Positions 25,028 to 32,458 of a stretch of 61,605 bases of DNA are shown here, piece by piece (position 1 is the first letter of the stretch; the number at the start of each line of letters is the position of its first letter). Source of the stretch: Chlorobiales bacterium. GTDB taxonomy: Bacteria; Bacteroidota; Chlorobiia; Chlorobiales; Chlorobiaceae. The stretch is from NCBI GenBank assembly GCA_022360275.1, contig JAKSDC010000029.1:1-61605 (forward strand), in the 5' to 3' direction. Both the position numbers and the translations under genes were made by a program. Below the pieces are notes generated by a model, which did not search any database, was not told where the DNA came from, and worked only from the letters and a program-made list of their open reading frames with translations.

Positions 25028-25855
25028 ATGAAGATAGACGTCGTCGTACCCTTTCATGAAAAAGATGCCGGCACTTTTACATGGTGTATACAAGGCATTA
25101 AACAAAACATCGAATTCTCAAGGGTTATAGGAGTATCCCATAAACGAAACAAAAACTATGTAATTGATGCTGGGGCTGATTTCTTTGACGAAGAGCATGT
25201 TATCAAAGATCTCACAGGGCAATCCTACTCATTCAGGCTATGGGGATGGTATTATCAGCAAATATTAAAATTAGGAATGGCCAGCTGGGTTGATACAGAT
25301 TATTATCTGGTTGTAGATTCAGATACGGTTTTTCTTAACCCGGTAAAATTTTTCACAGAAAACGGGAAACCCCTGTATTGTACAGGCAAAGAGTACCATA
25401 AACCTTATTTCCAATCCTTTGAAAACATTTTAGGCTTCAAAGCACAAAGAGAATACTCTTTCGTAACACACCATATGATATTTAATAGATATATTGTACA
25501 GGAAATGCTGAAAAAATTCCAATCTGATTGTGTATGGTATCAGCAAATCATAAACACAGCAAAAACGTCAACGCATGCTTTTAGTGAATATGAAACATAT
25601 GGTCATTACATTAAAAATGTCCACCAAGAAGAGCTAAACCCAAGAAATCTCCAATGGGCAAATATAGCACAAGCTCCCTCGAAAAAGCTATTTAAAAGAC
25701 TTGCAAAATACTATGATTATTGCAGCACACATTTATATTTACGCAAGGATGATTCTTATAGAAAAAGAATTGAGAGGCGTGTAAAATTTGAAATAAAAAT
25801 TATGAAAAATGAATTACGTAAAGCAATTAATCGCATCACAAATAGATGTTTATAA
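25028..25855 (+). CDS. DUF6492-type putative glycosyltransferase
   Basis: The 275-residue protein starts KIDVVVPFHEKDAGTFTWCI, a GT-A-like opening, and has YYLVVDSDTVFLNPVKFF, a DxD-type motif in an acidic loop, plus a LWGWYYQQILKLGMA segment typical of DUF6492 proteins found in polysaccharide loci. Transfer of a sugar is inferred from fold and context. I chose the ATG at 25028 (17 bases after the previous stop); the frame is open to 24956, but that part overlaps the preceding gene and is not family-like. Confidence 0.78.
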   Translation: MKIDVVVPFHEKDAGTFTWCIQGIKQNIEFSRVIGVSHKRNKNYVIDAGADFFDEEHVIKDLTGQSYSFRLWGWYYQQILKLGMASWVDTDYYLVVDSDTVFLNPVKFFTENGKPLYCTGKEYHKPYFQSFENILGFKAQREYSFVTHHMIFNRYIVQEMLKKFQSDCVWYQQIINTAKTSTHAFSEYETYGHYIKNVHQEELNPRNLQWANIAQAPSKKLFKRLAKYYDYCSTHLYLRKDDSYRKRIERRVKFEIKIMKNELRKAINRITNRCL

Positions 25856-25878
25856 TTTTTAGAATTATATATACATAG

Positions 25879-26766
25879 ATGAACATAACCATTTACAGAA
25901 TAAAAAAGCATGCCCAAAGAATCTCTCAATCCACCATAAAGAGATCAAGGCTTCTTTACCAGAAAAAAATTTTTTTAACCCACAGCAAAGATTTACCCGA
26001 GAAAATCCTTTTACCATTCATTGCTTTAGTGAGGGTACAAGATGGCTTTACACTTCATAGATTCTCACTCCGCAACCCTGAACTCAACCCTTTCTCGAAA
26101 GCATGTTTGCAATTCCAACAAAACCATAACTCTTCGGAAAAAGCACACAAAATACTTCACCGTTACTATAGCTCTGTACAGCCAAAAAATGTAAGCGAAT
26201 GGATTGATGTAGACAAAGTTGACTGTCAAAAGATAGCAAATATTCCTCCTTTATATTGGAAATCAACAACAGAACACGGACTTGACCCTTGGTCAGATAA
26301 GCCTTTGACAAAAGATGATAACCTTTACTCAGATATTTTCCGTTATATGCCGAAAAACTTTCCTCGAATACATCAACAGGGTCTTTTTGGTCCTGTTTCA
26401 AACGATCGCATACACCTTGAAACACAACGAATCATCAACCTCACACAATCCATTTCCAGTAATGGTTATCGGAGAAAAAATTCCAATGATGGAGACATCA
26501 ACGTTACCATCCTCATCAGGGATGATGGACAGGTGCGCTGGTTAGCAATGGCTGGCGTTCACCGATCGGCAGTACTCACCGCAATGGGTTATAAAATCAT
26601 CCCGGTTAGAGTTGTACAAATAATATTTGAGTATAGCATTAGAACATGGCCTAAAGTAATCAATGGATATTTTTCTGAAAAAGGTGCAAAGTCTTATTTC
26701 GATCACTATTTCCACTCAGAATATCCTTCCATAGCAAAAGAATGGCTTAATGAAAGCACTTTTTAA
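25879..26766 (+). CDS. unknown protein of the glycan locus with ParB-like HR motif
   Basis: I do not recognise a named family for this 295-residue protein. It has a basic N-terminus and a central WxxxTEHGLDPWSDKPL segment. Near the C-terminus (about residues 215-250) a block reads INVTILIRDDGQVRWLAMAG, followed by VHRSAVLTAMGYKIIPVRVV. The G(V)HR...A...G...IPV pattern resembles the core of ParB/sulfiredoxin-like domains, which can bind or hydrolyse nucleotides. There is no signal peptide or clear membrane helix. It sits between glycosyltransferase genes in the A+T-rich segment and is followed by a MITE-like element. A catalytic role in glycan assembly is only a guess. Confidence 0.75.
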   Translation: MNITIYRIKKHAQRISQSTIKRSRLLYQKKIFLTHSKDLPEKILLPFIALVRVQDGFTLHRFSLRNPELNPFSKACLQFQQNHNSSEKAHKILHRYYSSVQPKNVSEWIDVDKVDCQKIANIPPLYWKSTTEHGLDPWSDKPLTKDDNLYSDIFRYMPKNFPRIHQQGLFGPVSNDRIHLETQRIINLTQSISSNGYRRKNSNDGDINVTILIRDDGQVRWLAMAGVHRSAVLTAMGYKIIPVRVVQIIFEYSIRTWPKVINGYFSEKGAKSYFDHYFHSEYPSIAKEWLNESTF

Positions 26767-26814
26767 AACCTTGAATACATAACAGAAAAATATGCTCTTC
26801 ATGTATATACATTA

Positions 26815-26955
26815 GGGCACCTCTATAAATTGTCGTGAGCGACTTGAGGACAAGGCGGAAGGAGCGCAAAAACCGGAGTGTACGCAGGGTACAAGAGGAT
26901 TTCGAGCACCGCTCAACGAAGTAATCATGGCGCACAGTAAATTAATAGAGGTGCC
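26815..26955. mobile_element. MITE-like element with terminal inverted repeats
   Basis: The 141-base element begins GGGCACCTCTATAAATT and ends with the near-perfect inverse (AATTAATAGAGGTGCC), 15 of 16 matching positions from GGCACC inward. The interior is G+C-richer than its surroundings and has no coding capacity worth naming; the 62-codon minus-strand frame over it is just element sequence. Target duplication is unclear, perhaps TA. A non-autonomous element moved by a transposase from elsewhere in the genome is the best reading. Confidence 0.72.
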
Positions 26956-27008
26956 TATTATATGTCATTCGAAATCAAACAAATAAAACATTAACGAGAA
27001 AAGCTAAC

Positions 27009-27914
27009 GTGCTGAAAAACATTAACCATTTACTCAAAAAACTGCCGTTCTACTTACCGGAAGGACGGAAAAATAAGGTAGGAACTGTCAAAGTTAATTA
27101 TACACCAGGAGCCGGTAACAATATTTTTCAATATGTATTCGGGCGACTGCTTGCTGAACATCATGGAATGAATCTTTCAGCAGGCACAATTGATGTTCTT
27201 GAAAATCCAGCCGCCAGATATCCCCTTTCAAAAAATCTTGAAACCATCACAATAAGAGTCAATGATGAAAATAATCTACACAAATTCTTTGATCAGAGCA
27301 CGCCCTGTAACTTCATTATCAAAACCTATGCTGAAGATTTCACGATCTATAAACCTCACCTCAACAAGATCAGGTCCTGGTTTGATGAAGTCCCCACAAC
27401 AAACACAGAAGATCTTGTTTTCCATCTTCGTTTAGGTGATCGTCTTGTTCTTGCCAGCACTTATCATCCATCTATGCTTGTTACACCACAGGAATTTTGT
27501 GAAGCCATCGAAACGTTTTCATTCAAAAAACTGCATATTGTCACGGACATGCCTCTATGGAGAAAAATCACCCCAGACGAAGTGAATAAAATGCGATTTC
27601 ACTGCAAGGTACCGCAAAAAAAGAGAATTGATCCCGACACGTCAGCAGACTATTTCAATGCACTGTATAATACATTATCTACATTCAACCCGATTGTTCG
27701 CACAGGATACAGCGTCAAGGAAGATTTTGACTTTTTTCGATCATTCAGCAAAATTCTTTTTCAACACGGAACGCTTGTATGGTGGGCTGCCGCCCTCAGC
27801 AAGGCAAAACAGGTAGGAGTATTCGGCCCATGGCGTCCGGTGAAAAATAGAAACAAAAATCTTGGACAAACTGATTTTCCAGGCTGGTTTCAATGGGGAA
27901 ACAACAGAAAATAA
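27009..27914 (+). CDS. fucosyltransferase-like (GT11-like) glycosyltransferase
   Basis: The 301-residue protein has three features of alpha-1,2-fucosyltransferase-type enzymes: an N-terminal GAGNNIFQYVFGRLLAEHHG (compare GGLGNQMFQYAFARALA of GT11), a central LVFHLRLGDRLV (compare HxRRGD) and a later LHIVTDMPLWRK segment at the donor site. It lacks the second Arg of the RRGD motif, so it may use another donor or belong to a related GT-B family. It begins with GTG at 27009 (MLKNINHLL). The MITE lies just upstream, between it and the HR-motif gene. Confidence 0.6.
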   Translation: MLKNINHLLKKLPFYLPEGRKNKVGTVKVNYTPGAGNNIFQYVFGRLLAEHHGMNLSAGTIDVLENPAARYPLSKNLETITIRVNDENNLHKFFDQSTPCNFIIKTYAEDFTIYKPHLNKIRSWFDEVPTTNTEDLVFHLRLGDRLVLASTYHPSMLVTPQEFCEAIETFSFKKLHIVTDMPLWRKITPDEVNKMRFHCKVPQKKRIDPDTSADYFNALYNTLSTFNPIVRTGYSVKEDFDFFRSFSKILFQHGTLVWWAAALSKAKQVGVFGPWRPVKNRNKNLGQTDFPGWFQWGNNRK

Positions 27915-27951
27915 ATGCCCGACAATCTTCATCAACACAGTTAATCAACCA

Positions 27952-28755
27952 ATGCATGCCACTCAGATAATAGGAATTATCCTGGTAAGGAACGAAGATA
28001 TATTCATAAAGAACGTCATCAACAACATATCTCAATTTTGTGACAGAATAATCGTCACAGATCATCAATCCAATGACAAAACACCAGAAATCATAAAAAA
28101 CTTAGCAGAAAAAAACAAAAAAATAAATTATTTACGAATACAACATCCAAAAGAATCTCATACTGTCATTGAACAATACGCAGGAACTAATACATGGATT
28201 TTTGCCGTAGATGGAGATGAAATATACGATCCTGAAGGACTTGCCAAATTCAAAAAAAAGTTAATAGATGGCAAGTTTAATGACTACTGGCAAATAAAAG
28301 GGAACGTCTTGAATTGCACATCCATTAATTACAAGGATAAAATCGCAAGAGGGTACCTTTCTCCTCCTGCAAGATCAATGACAAAACTCTATAATTTTTC
28401 AATTATAGAAAAATGGAATAATTGCCCACAAAGAATTCATGCAGGAGATCTCAAATTCAAGAAAAAAATAAAAACCCCTCCAACTTTGGAGTTATTTAAA
28501 AATATAGAATGGGATGATGCCCACTTCAGATGCTTGCATACTGTTTTCATGCAAAGAAGCTCAAAAGAGAAGCGATTCATTACAAGCACAAGACTAAATC
28601 CTGCAGAAAAAATGAGTGCCGACCAAGCACGTAAACGCAATAATCACATAAAATATTTACGCAAGAGCCTGAAATCATATTTCAGACTGGATTGGAAAAA
28701 CAAAAAATATAAAAAAGGAAAATTGACAGTAAAAAGTATCGCAAAATTCTTATAA
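27952..28755 (+). CDS. GT2-family glycosyltransferase 2
   Basis: A 267-residue GT-A protein: IIGIILVRNEDIFIKNVINN at the N-terminus, IIVTDHQSNDKTPEII, and the acidic WIFAVDGDEIYDPEGL with the DxD. It resembles the short glycosyltransferases that include WaaE/KdtX-like enzymes of LPS core synthesis. I chose the ATG at 27952 (MHATQIIGIILVRNE); the longer frame from 27862 overlaps the preceding gene and is not family-like. Very Lys/Asn-rich, A+T-rich coding. It converges on msbA, 26 bases away. Confidence 0.88.
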   Translation: MHATQIIGIILVRNEDIFIKNVINNISQFCDRIIVTDHQSNDKTPEIIKNLAEKNKKINYLRIQHPKESHTVIEQYAGTNTWIFAVDGDEIYDPEGLAKFKKKLIDGKFNDYWQIKGNVLNCTSINYKDKIARGYLSPPARSMTKLYNFSIIEKWNNCPQRIHAGDLKFKKKIKTPPTLELFKNIEWDDAHFRCLHTVFMQRSSKEKRFITSTRLNPAEKMSADQARKRNNHIKYLRKSLKSYFRLDWKNKKYKKGKLTVKSIAKFL

Positions 28756-28781
28756 CGACATAAAATCTTTTCTATTCATTA

Positions 28782-30695
28782 TCACAACTCGCTTTTCCCT
28801 GAAAACTGTATATCGTAATACATTTTATAAAGACCGTTTTTGGCAAGAAGCTCCTCATGAGATCCAATTTCAGCAATCCGACCCTTATCCAGCACGATGA
28901 TCCTGTCGGCGTTTTTCACGGTAGATAGCCTGTGGGCAACAACAAGGGCTGTACGATTCTCGAGAGCATTGTCGATAGCGTCCTGAACAACCTTTTCTGA
29001 TTCATTGTCAAGAGCGCTCGTCGCCTCATCGAAAACAAGAAGACCCGGATTTTTTACCATTGCACGAGCAATAGCAAGCCGTTGCCGCTGCCCCCCCGAA
29101 AGCTGCACACCCCTGTCACCGATAACAGTCTCATACCCCAACGGTTTTTCCTCTATAAACTGGTTTGCATTGGCGCGTATTGCAGCAGCCTGTACCTGTT
29201 CAAGGACAGCATCCCCACGTATGCCATAGGCAATGTTCTGTTCGATAGTGTCATTGAACAGGATCACTTCCTGACTGACAACACCAATCATTCGACGTAG
29301 CTGCTTATAATCAAATTCACGTATATCGATACCGTCGATCGTTATACGACCTGAATCAACATCATAAAACCTCAGCAACAAATCCACGGCCGTCGATTTG
29401 CCCGAACCGGACTGGCCCACAAGCGCAACCATCTCCCCCTTCTTGATTTCAAAGGATACATGATCGAGAACATTTGAAGCACCAGGTTCTTTTCGATACC
29501 TGAAACAAACATCTTCAAACTTGATGCCTTTCGAAAAACCCGTGATATCACGCGTTCCGTTTTCAACCTCTGGCACCGCGTCAATAACCTCAAACAGCCT
29601 TTCGGCTGACGCCATACCGCTCTGGATTTTTGTATTTGCTTCGCCAAGCATTTTGATAGGCCCCATAGCCGAATACAGGCTGAAAGCAAAAACAATCAGT
29701 TCATTTGCCGTCATGTTTCCCTCGAACACCTGTAAGCCCCCGAACCAGAGCACCATGGCAACAGCCATTACCAGCAAGGTTTCGTTAAGAGGACCGACGA
29801 TGTTTTTCAGTCGAAATATCCTTAGGTTCAGACGCCGAAAATCACTGGTGAAGCTCTTAAATCGGCCTATTTCAACATCTTCGAAACCACTTGATTTAAT
29901 GACTTTGATGCCGCTGAACTTTTCCTGCAGTACAGAATTCATATCCCCCATTCTCTGCCTTAAAACCTTAGACAGCTTTTTAATCCTGTGCCCGATAATT
30001 CCGATAATGAAAAATATGACAATGGAAACAGCAAACGCAAACAGGGTCAGCTTCCAGCTCAAGACGAGCAGAACTCCAACGTATACAAATATTGAAAATG
30101 GATTCTGAATGAAGTTGATAAAAGTCGAACTGATAGATCCCTGCACACTCTGGACATCGTTGTAAACATGGTTCATCAACCCTCCAACACGTCGATTGTT
30201 AAAATAATCCAGGTGCATTTCGATGATCGAGTGGAATACATCATCTCTTAAATCTTTCGTCGCTTTGGTCTGAACACGATAAATAATCTGTTTATTGATA
30301 TACAGAAACAAGTTTTTCAGGGCAAATGCCGTGATCAGGAAAAGACAGATGTTCAACAGCGTCCGCTGTTTCGTTTCGGCATGAAAAATCCGCTGAAAAG
30401 TATCGGTCAATTGCTCCTGAAACTTCTCTGTATTGATAAGCGAAGCACCTCCTGTTTTTTTGCTGGAAAGCTGAGCACCATTGTCGACAGCATTACCCAC
30501 AGCCGCGTTCTCTTCAGGGACAACAGGTGATACAACCGTTTTATCAGCTGTAAAAATTGCGTTGAGCAAAGGAAGAACCGAATATATGGATACCACCCCG
30601 AACAGCGATGTCAACATACTCATGAATACAACAAGCACAATCTTCCATCGGGAAGGCGCCAAGTATCGTAATATTCGTGCAATTAAAATATTCAT
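28782..30695 (-). CDS. msbA: MsbA-type lipid/LPS ABC exporter
   Basis: A half-size ABC exporter of 637 residues: a six-helix membrane domain (about residues 15-345) and a nucleotide-binding domain with Walker A GQSGSGKST, the signature LSGGQRQRLAIARAM, Walker B LLVFDEATSALD and the switch His in VVAHRLST. MsbA flips lipid A-core across the inner membrane, and the neighbouring lpxL and glycosyltransferases support that role. The first periplasmic loop (about residues 50-110) is much longer than in E. coli MsbA and low in complexity. It converges with the glycosyltransferase locus and lies 61 bases downstream of lpxL on the same strand. Confidence 0.88.
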   Translation of the reverse strand: MNILIARILRYLAPSRWKIVLVVFMSMLTSLFGVVSIYSVLPLLNAIFTADKTVVSPVVPEENAAVGNAVDNGAQLSSKKTGGASLINTEKFQEQLTDTFQRIFHAETKQRTLLNICLFLITAFALKNLFLYINKQIIYRVQTKATKDLRDDVFHSIIEMHLDYFNNRRVGGLMNHVYNDVQSVQGSISSTFINFIQNPFSIFVYVGVLLVLSWKLTLFAFAVSIVIFFIIGIIGHRIKKLSKVLRQRMGDMNSVLQEKFSGIKVIKSSGFEDVEIGRFKSFTSDFRRLNLRIFRLKNIVGPLNETLLVMAVAMVLWFGGLQVFEGNMTANELIVFAFSLYSAMGPIKMLGEANTKIQSGMASAERLFEVIDAVPEVENGTRDITGFSKGIKFEDVCFRYRKEPGASNVLDHVSFEIKKGEMVALVGQSGSGKSTAVDLLLRFYDVDSGRITIDGIDIREFDYKQLRRMIGVVSQEVILFNDTIEQNIAYGIRGDAVLEQVQAAAIRANANQFIEEKPLGYETVIGDRGVQLSGGQRQRLAIARAMVKNPGLLVFDEATSALDNESEKVVQDAIDNALENRTALVVAHRLSTVKNADRIIVLDKGRIAEIGSHEELLAKNGLYKMYYDIQFSGKSEL

Positions 30696-30756
30696 GTCTT
30701 GCGATCACACTCTATCGTTTCAGCCAACAATATCGAGATACGGCATAATAGTACAA

Positions 30757-31680
30757 CTATTTCTTGTCAATGTAATGCCTCTTCCATCGGTTATGCACCC
30801 AAAACCACTCTTCAGGGTAACGGTAAATGTATTTTTCAAGAGCCCTGGTATACCTCCTGGCAAGTCTCTCTATATTCTCCCTTGAAAATGAAAGGTCTGA
30901 CGTGTCAATCTCTTCAGCTTCAAGAACATACTTCCCGTTAGACTGCCGACGGCACATGAGTGCAAACATGGGCACACGGGCTCTGAGAGCAAGAAAAGCC
31001 GGGCCGAGAAACACCGACGCCTCTCTTCCGAGAAAGTCCATGAAAAACCCGCCTTTGGGATCTGATTGATCACCGAGAACCGTCACGATACCTCCCTCCC
31101 TGAGCATTTTCAGCCCGTCTCTGAGCGCTTGCTTTTTGTAAATCACCGTATTGCCGTGCAGGCAACGTAAGCGCTCAACCTCGTTGTTGACTAGCTTGTT
31201 TTTCAGCTTTTTCGCCACAACTGCAATTGGAGTCACAAGCAACCCGATGCATACTCCGGTCAGTTCCCAGTTGCCGAAATGTCCTGAAACCAGAACCCCT
31301 CCCTTTCCCCGGGCCCTTGTCTTTGCGAGGAATTCATCAAGATGCAGATCAATAAGTTTAGCTGCATCTTTCCTGCTCTGCAATAAAGGCAATCTAAGCA
31401 CTTCCAAAAGATTAACAGCTTGATTGCGGTATACCTGCCGGGCAATACCACCAATTTCCCTTGCATTTTTTTCGGGAAAGGCATAAGCAAGATTCGTCTC
31501 GACAAGCTTTCTCCTGGGCCTAAGAAAATAGTAGGTAAAGTCCCCTATAACATATGCCAGCCGCTCAAACTGGTGCCGGTTTAACCGCCTGACCAGAAAA
31601 CCGAGAAACAGAAATAGCCTGTAGGTGATTTTCTGGTTAAAACGTTTCCACCTCTTTTTTAGAGAACCCATAACAACCAA
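30757..31680 (-). CDS. lpxL: lipid A acyltransferase (LpxL/HtrB family)
   Basis: The 307-residue protein belongs to the lysophospholipid/lauroyl acyltransferase family that adds secondary acyl chains to lipid A at the inner membrane. It shows the HX4E active-site motif in SGHFGNWELTG, a GDQSDPKGGFFMDFLG loop and the hydrophobic/basic N-terminus (residues 10-35). The gene starts at 31680; the ATG at 31671 (MGSLKKRW) is an alternative. It lies upstream of msbA on the same strand and is divergent from rfaE2 across 91 bases. Whether the acyl chain is C12 or C14 cannot be told. Confidence 0.92.
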   Translation of the reverse strand: MVVMGSLKKRWKRFNQKITYRLFLFLGFLVRRLNRHQFERLAYVIGDFTYYFLRPRRKLVETNLAYAFPEKNAREIGGIARQVYRNQAVNLLEVLRLPLLQSRKDAAKLIDLHLDEFLAKTRARGKGGVLVSGHFGNWELTGVCIGLLVTPIAVVAKKLKNKLVNNEVERLRCLHGNTVIYKKQALRDGLKMLREGGIVTVLGDQSDPKGGFFMDFLGREASVFLGPAFLALRARVPMFALMCRRQSNGKYVLEAEEIDTSDLSFSRENIERLARRYTRALEKYIYRYPEEWFWVHNRWKRHYIDKK

Positions 31681-31771
31681 TACTCGACTGTGCTCGCCCG
31701 GTGCGGCAATTCAAATTCATGTTGAAAAAAATATCTGAAATAAATTTCATATCTATTACATAAGGATTGTA

Positions 31772-32284
31772 ATGATTTCTGTTGAAACCATGCCATCAAA
31801 AACAAAACTACTTCCTCTTAACACTGCTGTTGGTACAGTAAAAAAATGGAAGCTGCAGGGAAAAAAAGTTGTTTTCACCAACGGCTGTTTTGACATCCTG
31901 CACGCCGGTCATGTCCGCTATCTTGAAAAAGCCAAAGCTTCAGGCGATATACTTGTCGTTGGAGTTAACAGTGACGCATCGGTAAAGCGGCTGAAGGGCA
32001 ACAATCGTCCTATAGCGCCCGAAATCGACCGATGCACGGTTCTTGCCGGTCTTGAAGCCGTCGATGCCGCGGTGGTTTTTGATGACGATACACCTGCCCG
32101 GATTATAGAAAAACTCCTGCCGGATATTCTGGTAAAAGGAGCCGACTGGCCGATTGACAAGATCGTTGGGGCTGAAACGGTACTTGAGCATGGCGGTGAA
32201 GTAAAAACCGTCGAATTGCTTGAAGGCCGATCGACAACCTCGATTATCGAACGAATCATGGAGGTGTATTGCAAAGAAAGGTGA
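31772..32284 (+). CDS. rfaE2: D-glycero-beta-D-manno-heptose 1-phosphate adenylyltransferase
   Basis: This 170-residue cytidylyltransferase-like protein corresponds to the C-terminal half of E. coli HldE. It has VVFTNGCFDILHAGHVRYLE (the HxGH motif), VGVNSDASVKRLKG, and LVKGADWPIDKIVGAE followed by EGRSTTSIIERI (ISSTxxI-type motif). It makes ADP-heptose for the LPS inner core. The kinase half is absent and would be a separate gene elsewhere. A good Shine-Dalgarno (AAGGA) precedes the ATG. TamB follows on the same strand. Confidence 0.94.
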   Translation: MISVETMPSKTKLLPLNTAVGTVKKWKLQGKKVVFTNGCFDILHAGHVRYLEKAKASGDILVVGVNSDASVKRLKGNNRPIAPEIDRCTVLAGLEAVDAAVVFDDDTPARIIEKLLPDILVKGADWPIDKIVGAETVLEHGGEVKTVELLEGRSTTSIIERIMEVYCKER

Positions 32285-32458
32285 AAAGAGCGGATGCGGG
32301 GCTCCGTTAGTGATCACCATATATCGCTATGGGTAGCCGCATCGAGGGGAGCATGACTCTCCGGGAACCTTGCAATTGGCTTGTATGCTTTGTATGCTAA
32401 CGATCCCTTCGGACAAACTCAGGGAAGAGAAAAATGAAAACGTAAGGGCAGTACACAT
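32285..32458 (+). other. rfaE2-tamB spacer with inverted repeats
   Basis: The 174-base spacer contains GATGCGG (32293-32299) with its inverse CCGCATC (32337-32343), and a smaller GGAG/CTCC pair near 32347. No T-run follows, so it does not look like an intrinsic terminator. An ATG at 32434 opens only three codons. The spacer probably carries the tamB ribosome entry region. Confidence 0.4.

Noticed and set aside
26747..26935. 62-codon minus-strand frame over the MITE
   Set aside because: It consists of the element sequence and the end of the preceding gene, with no ribosome site or family resemblance.
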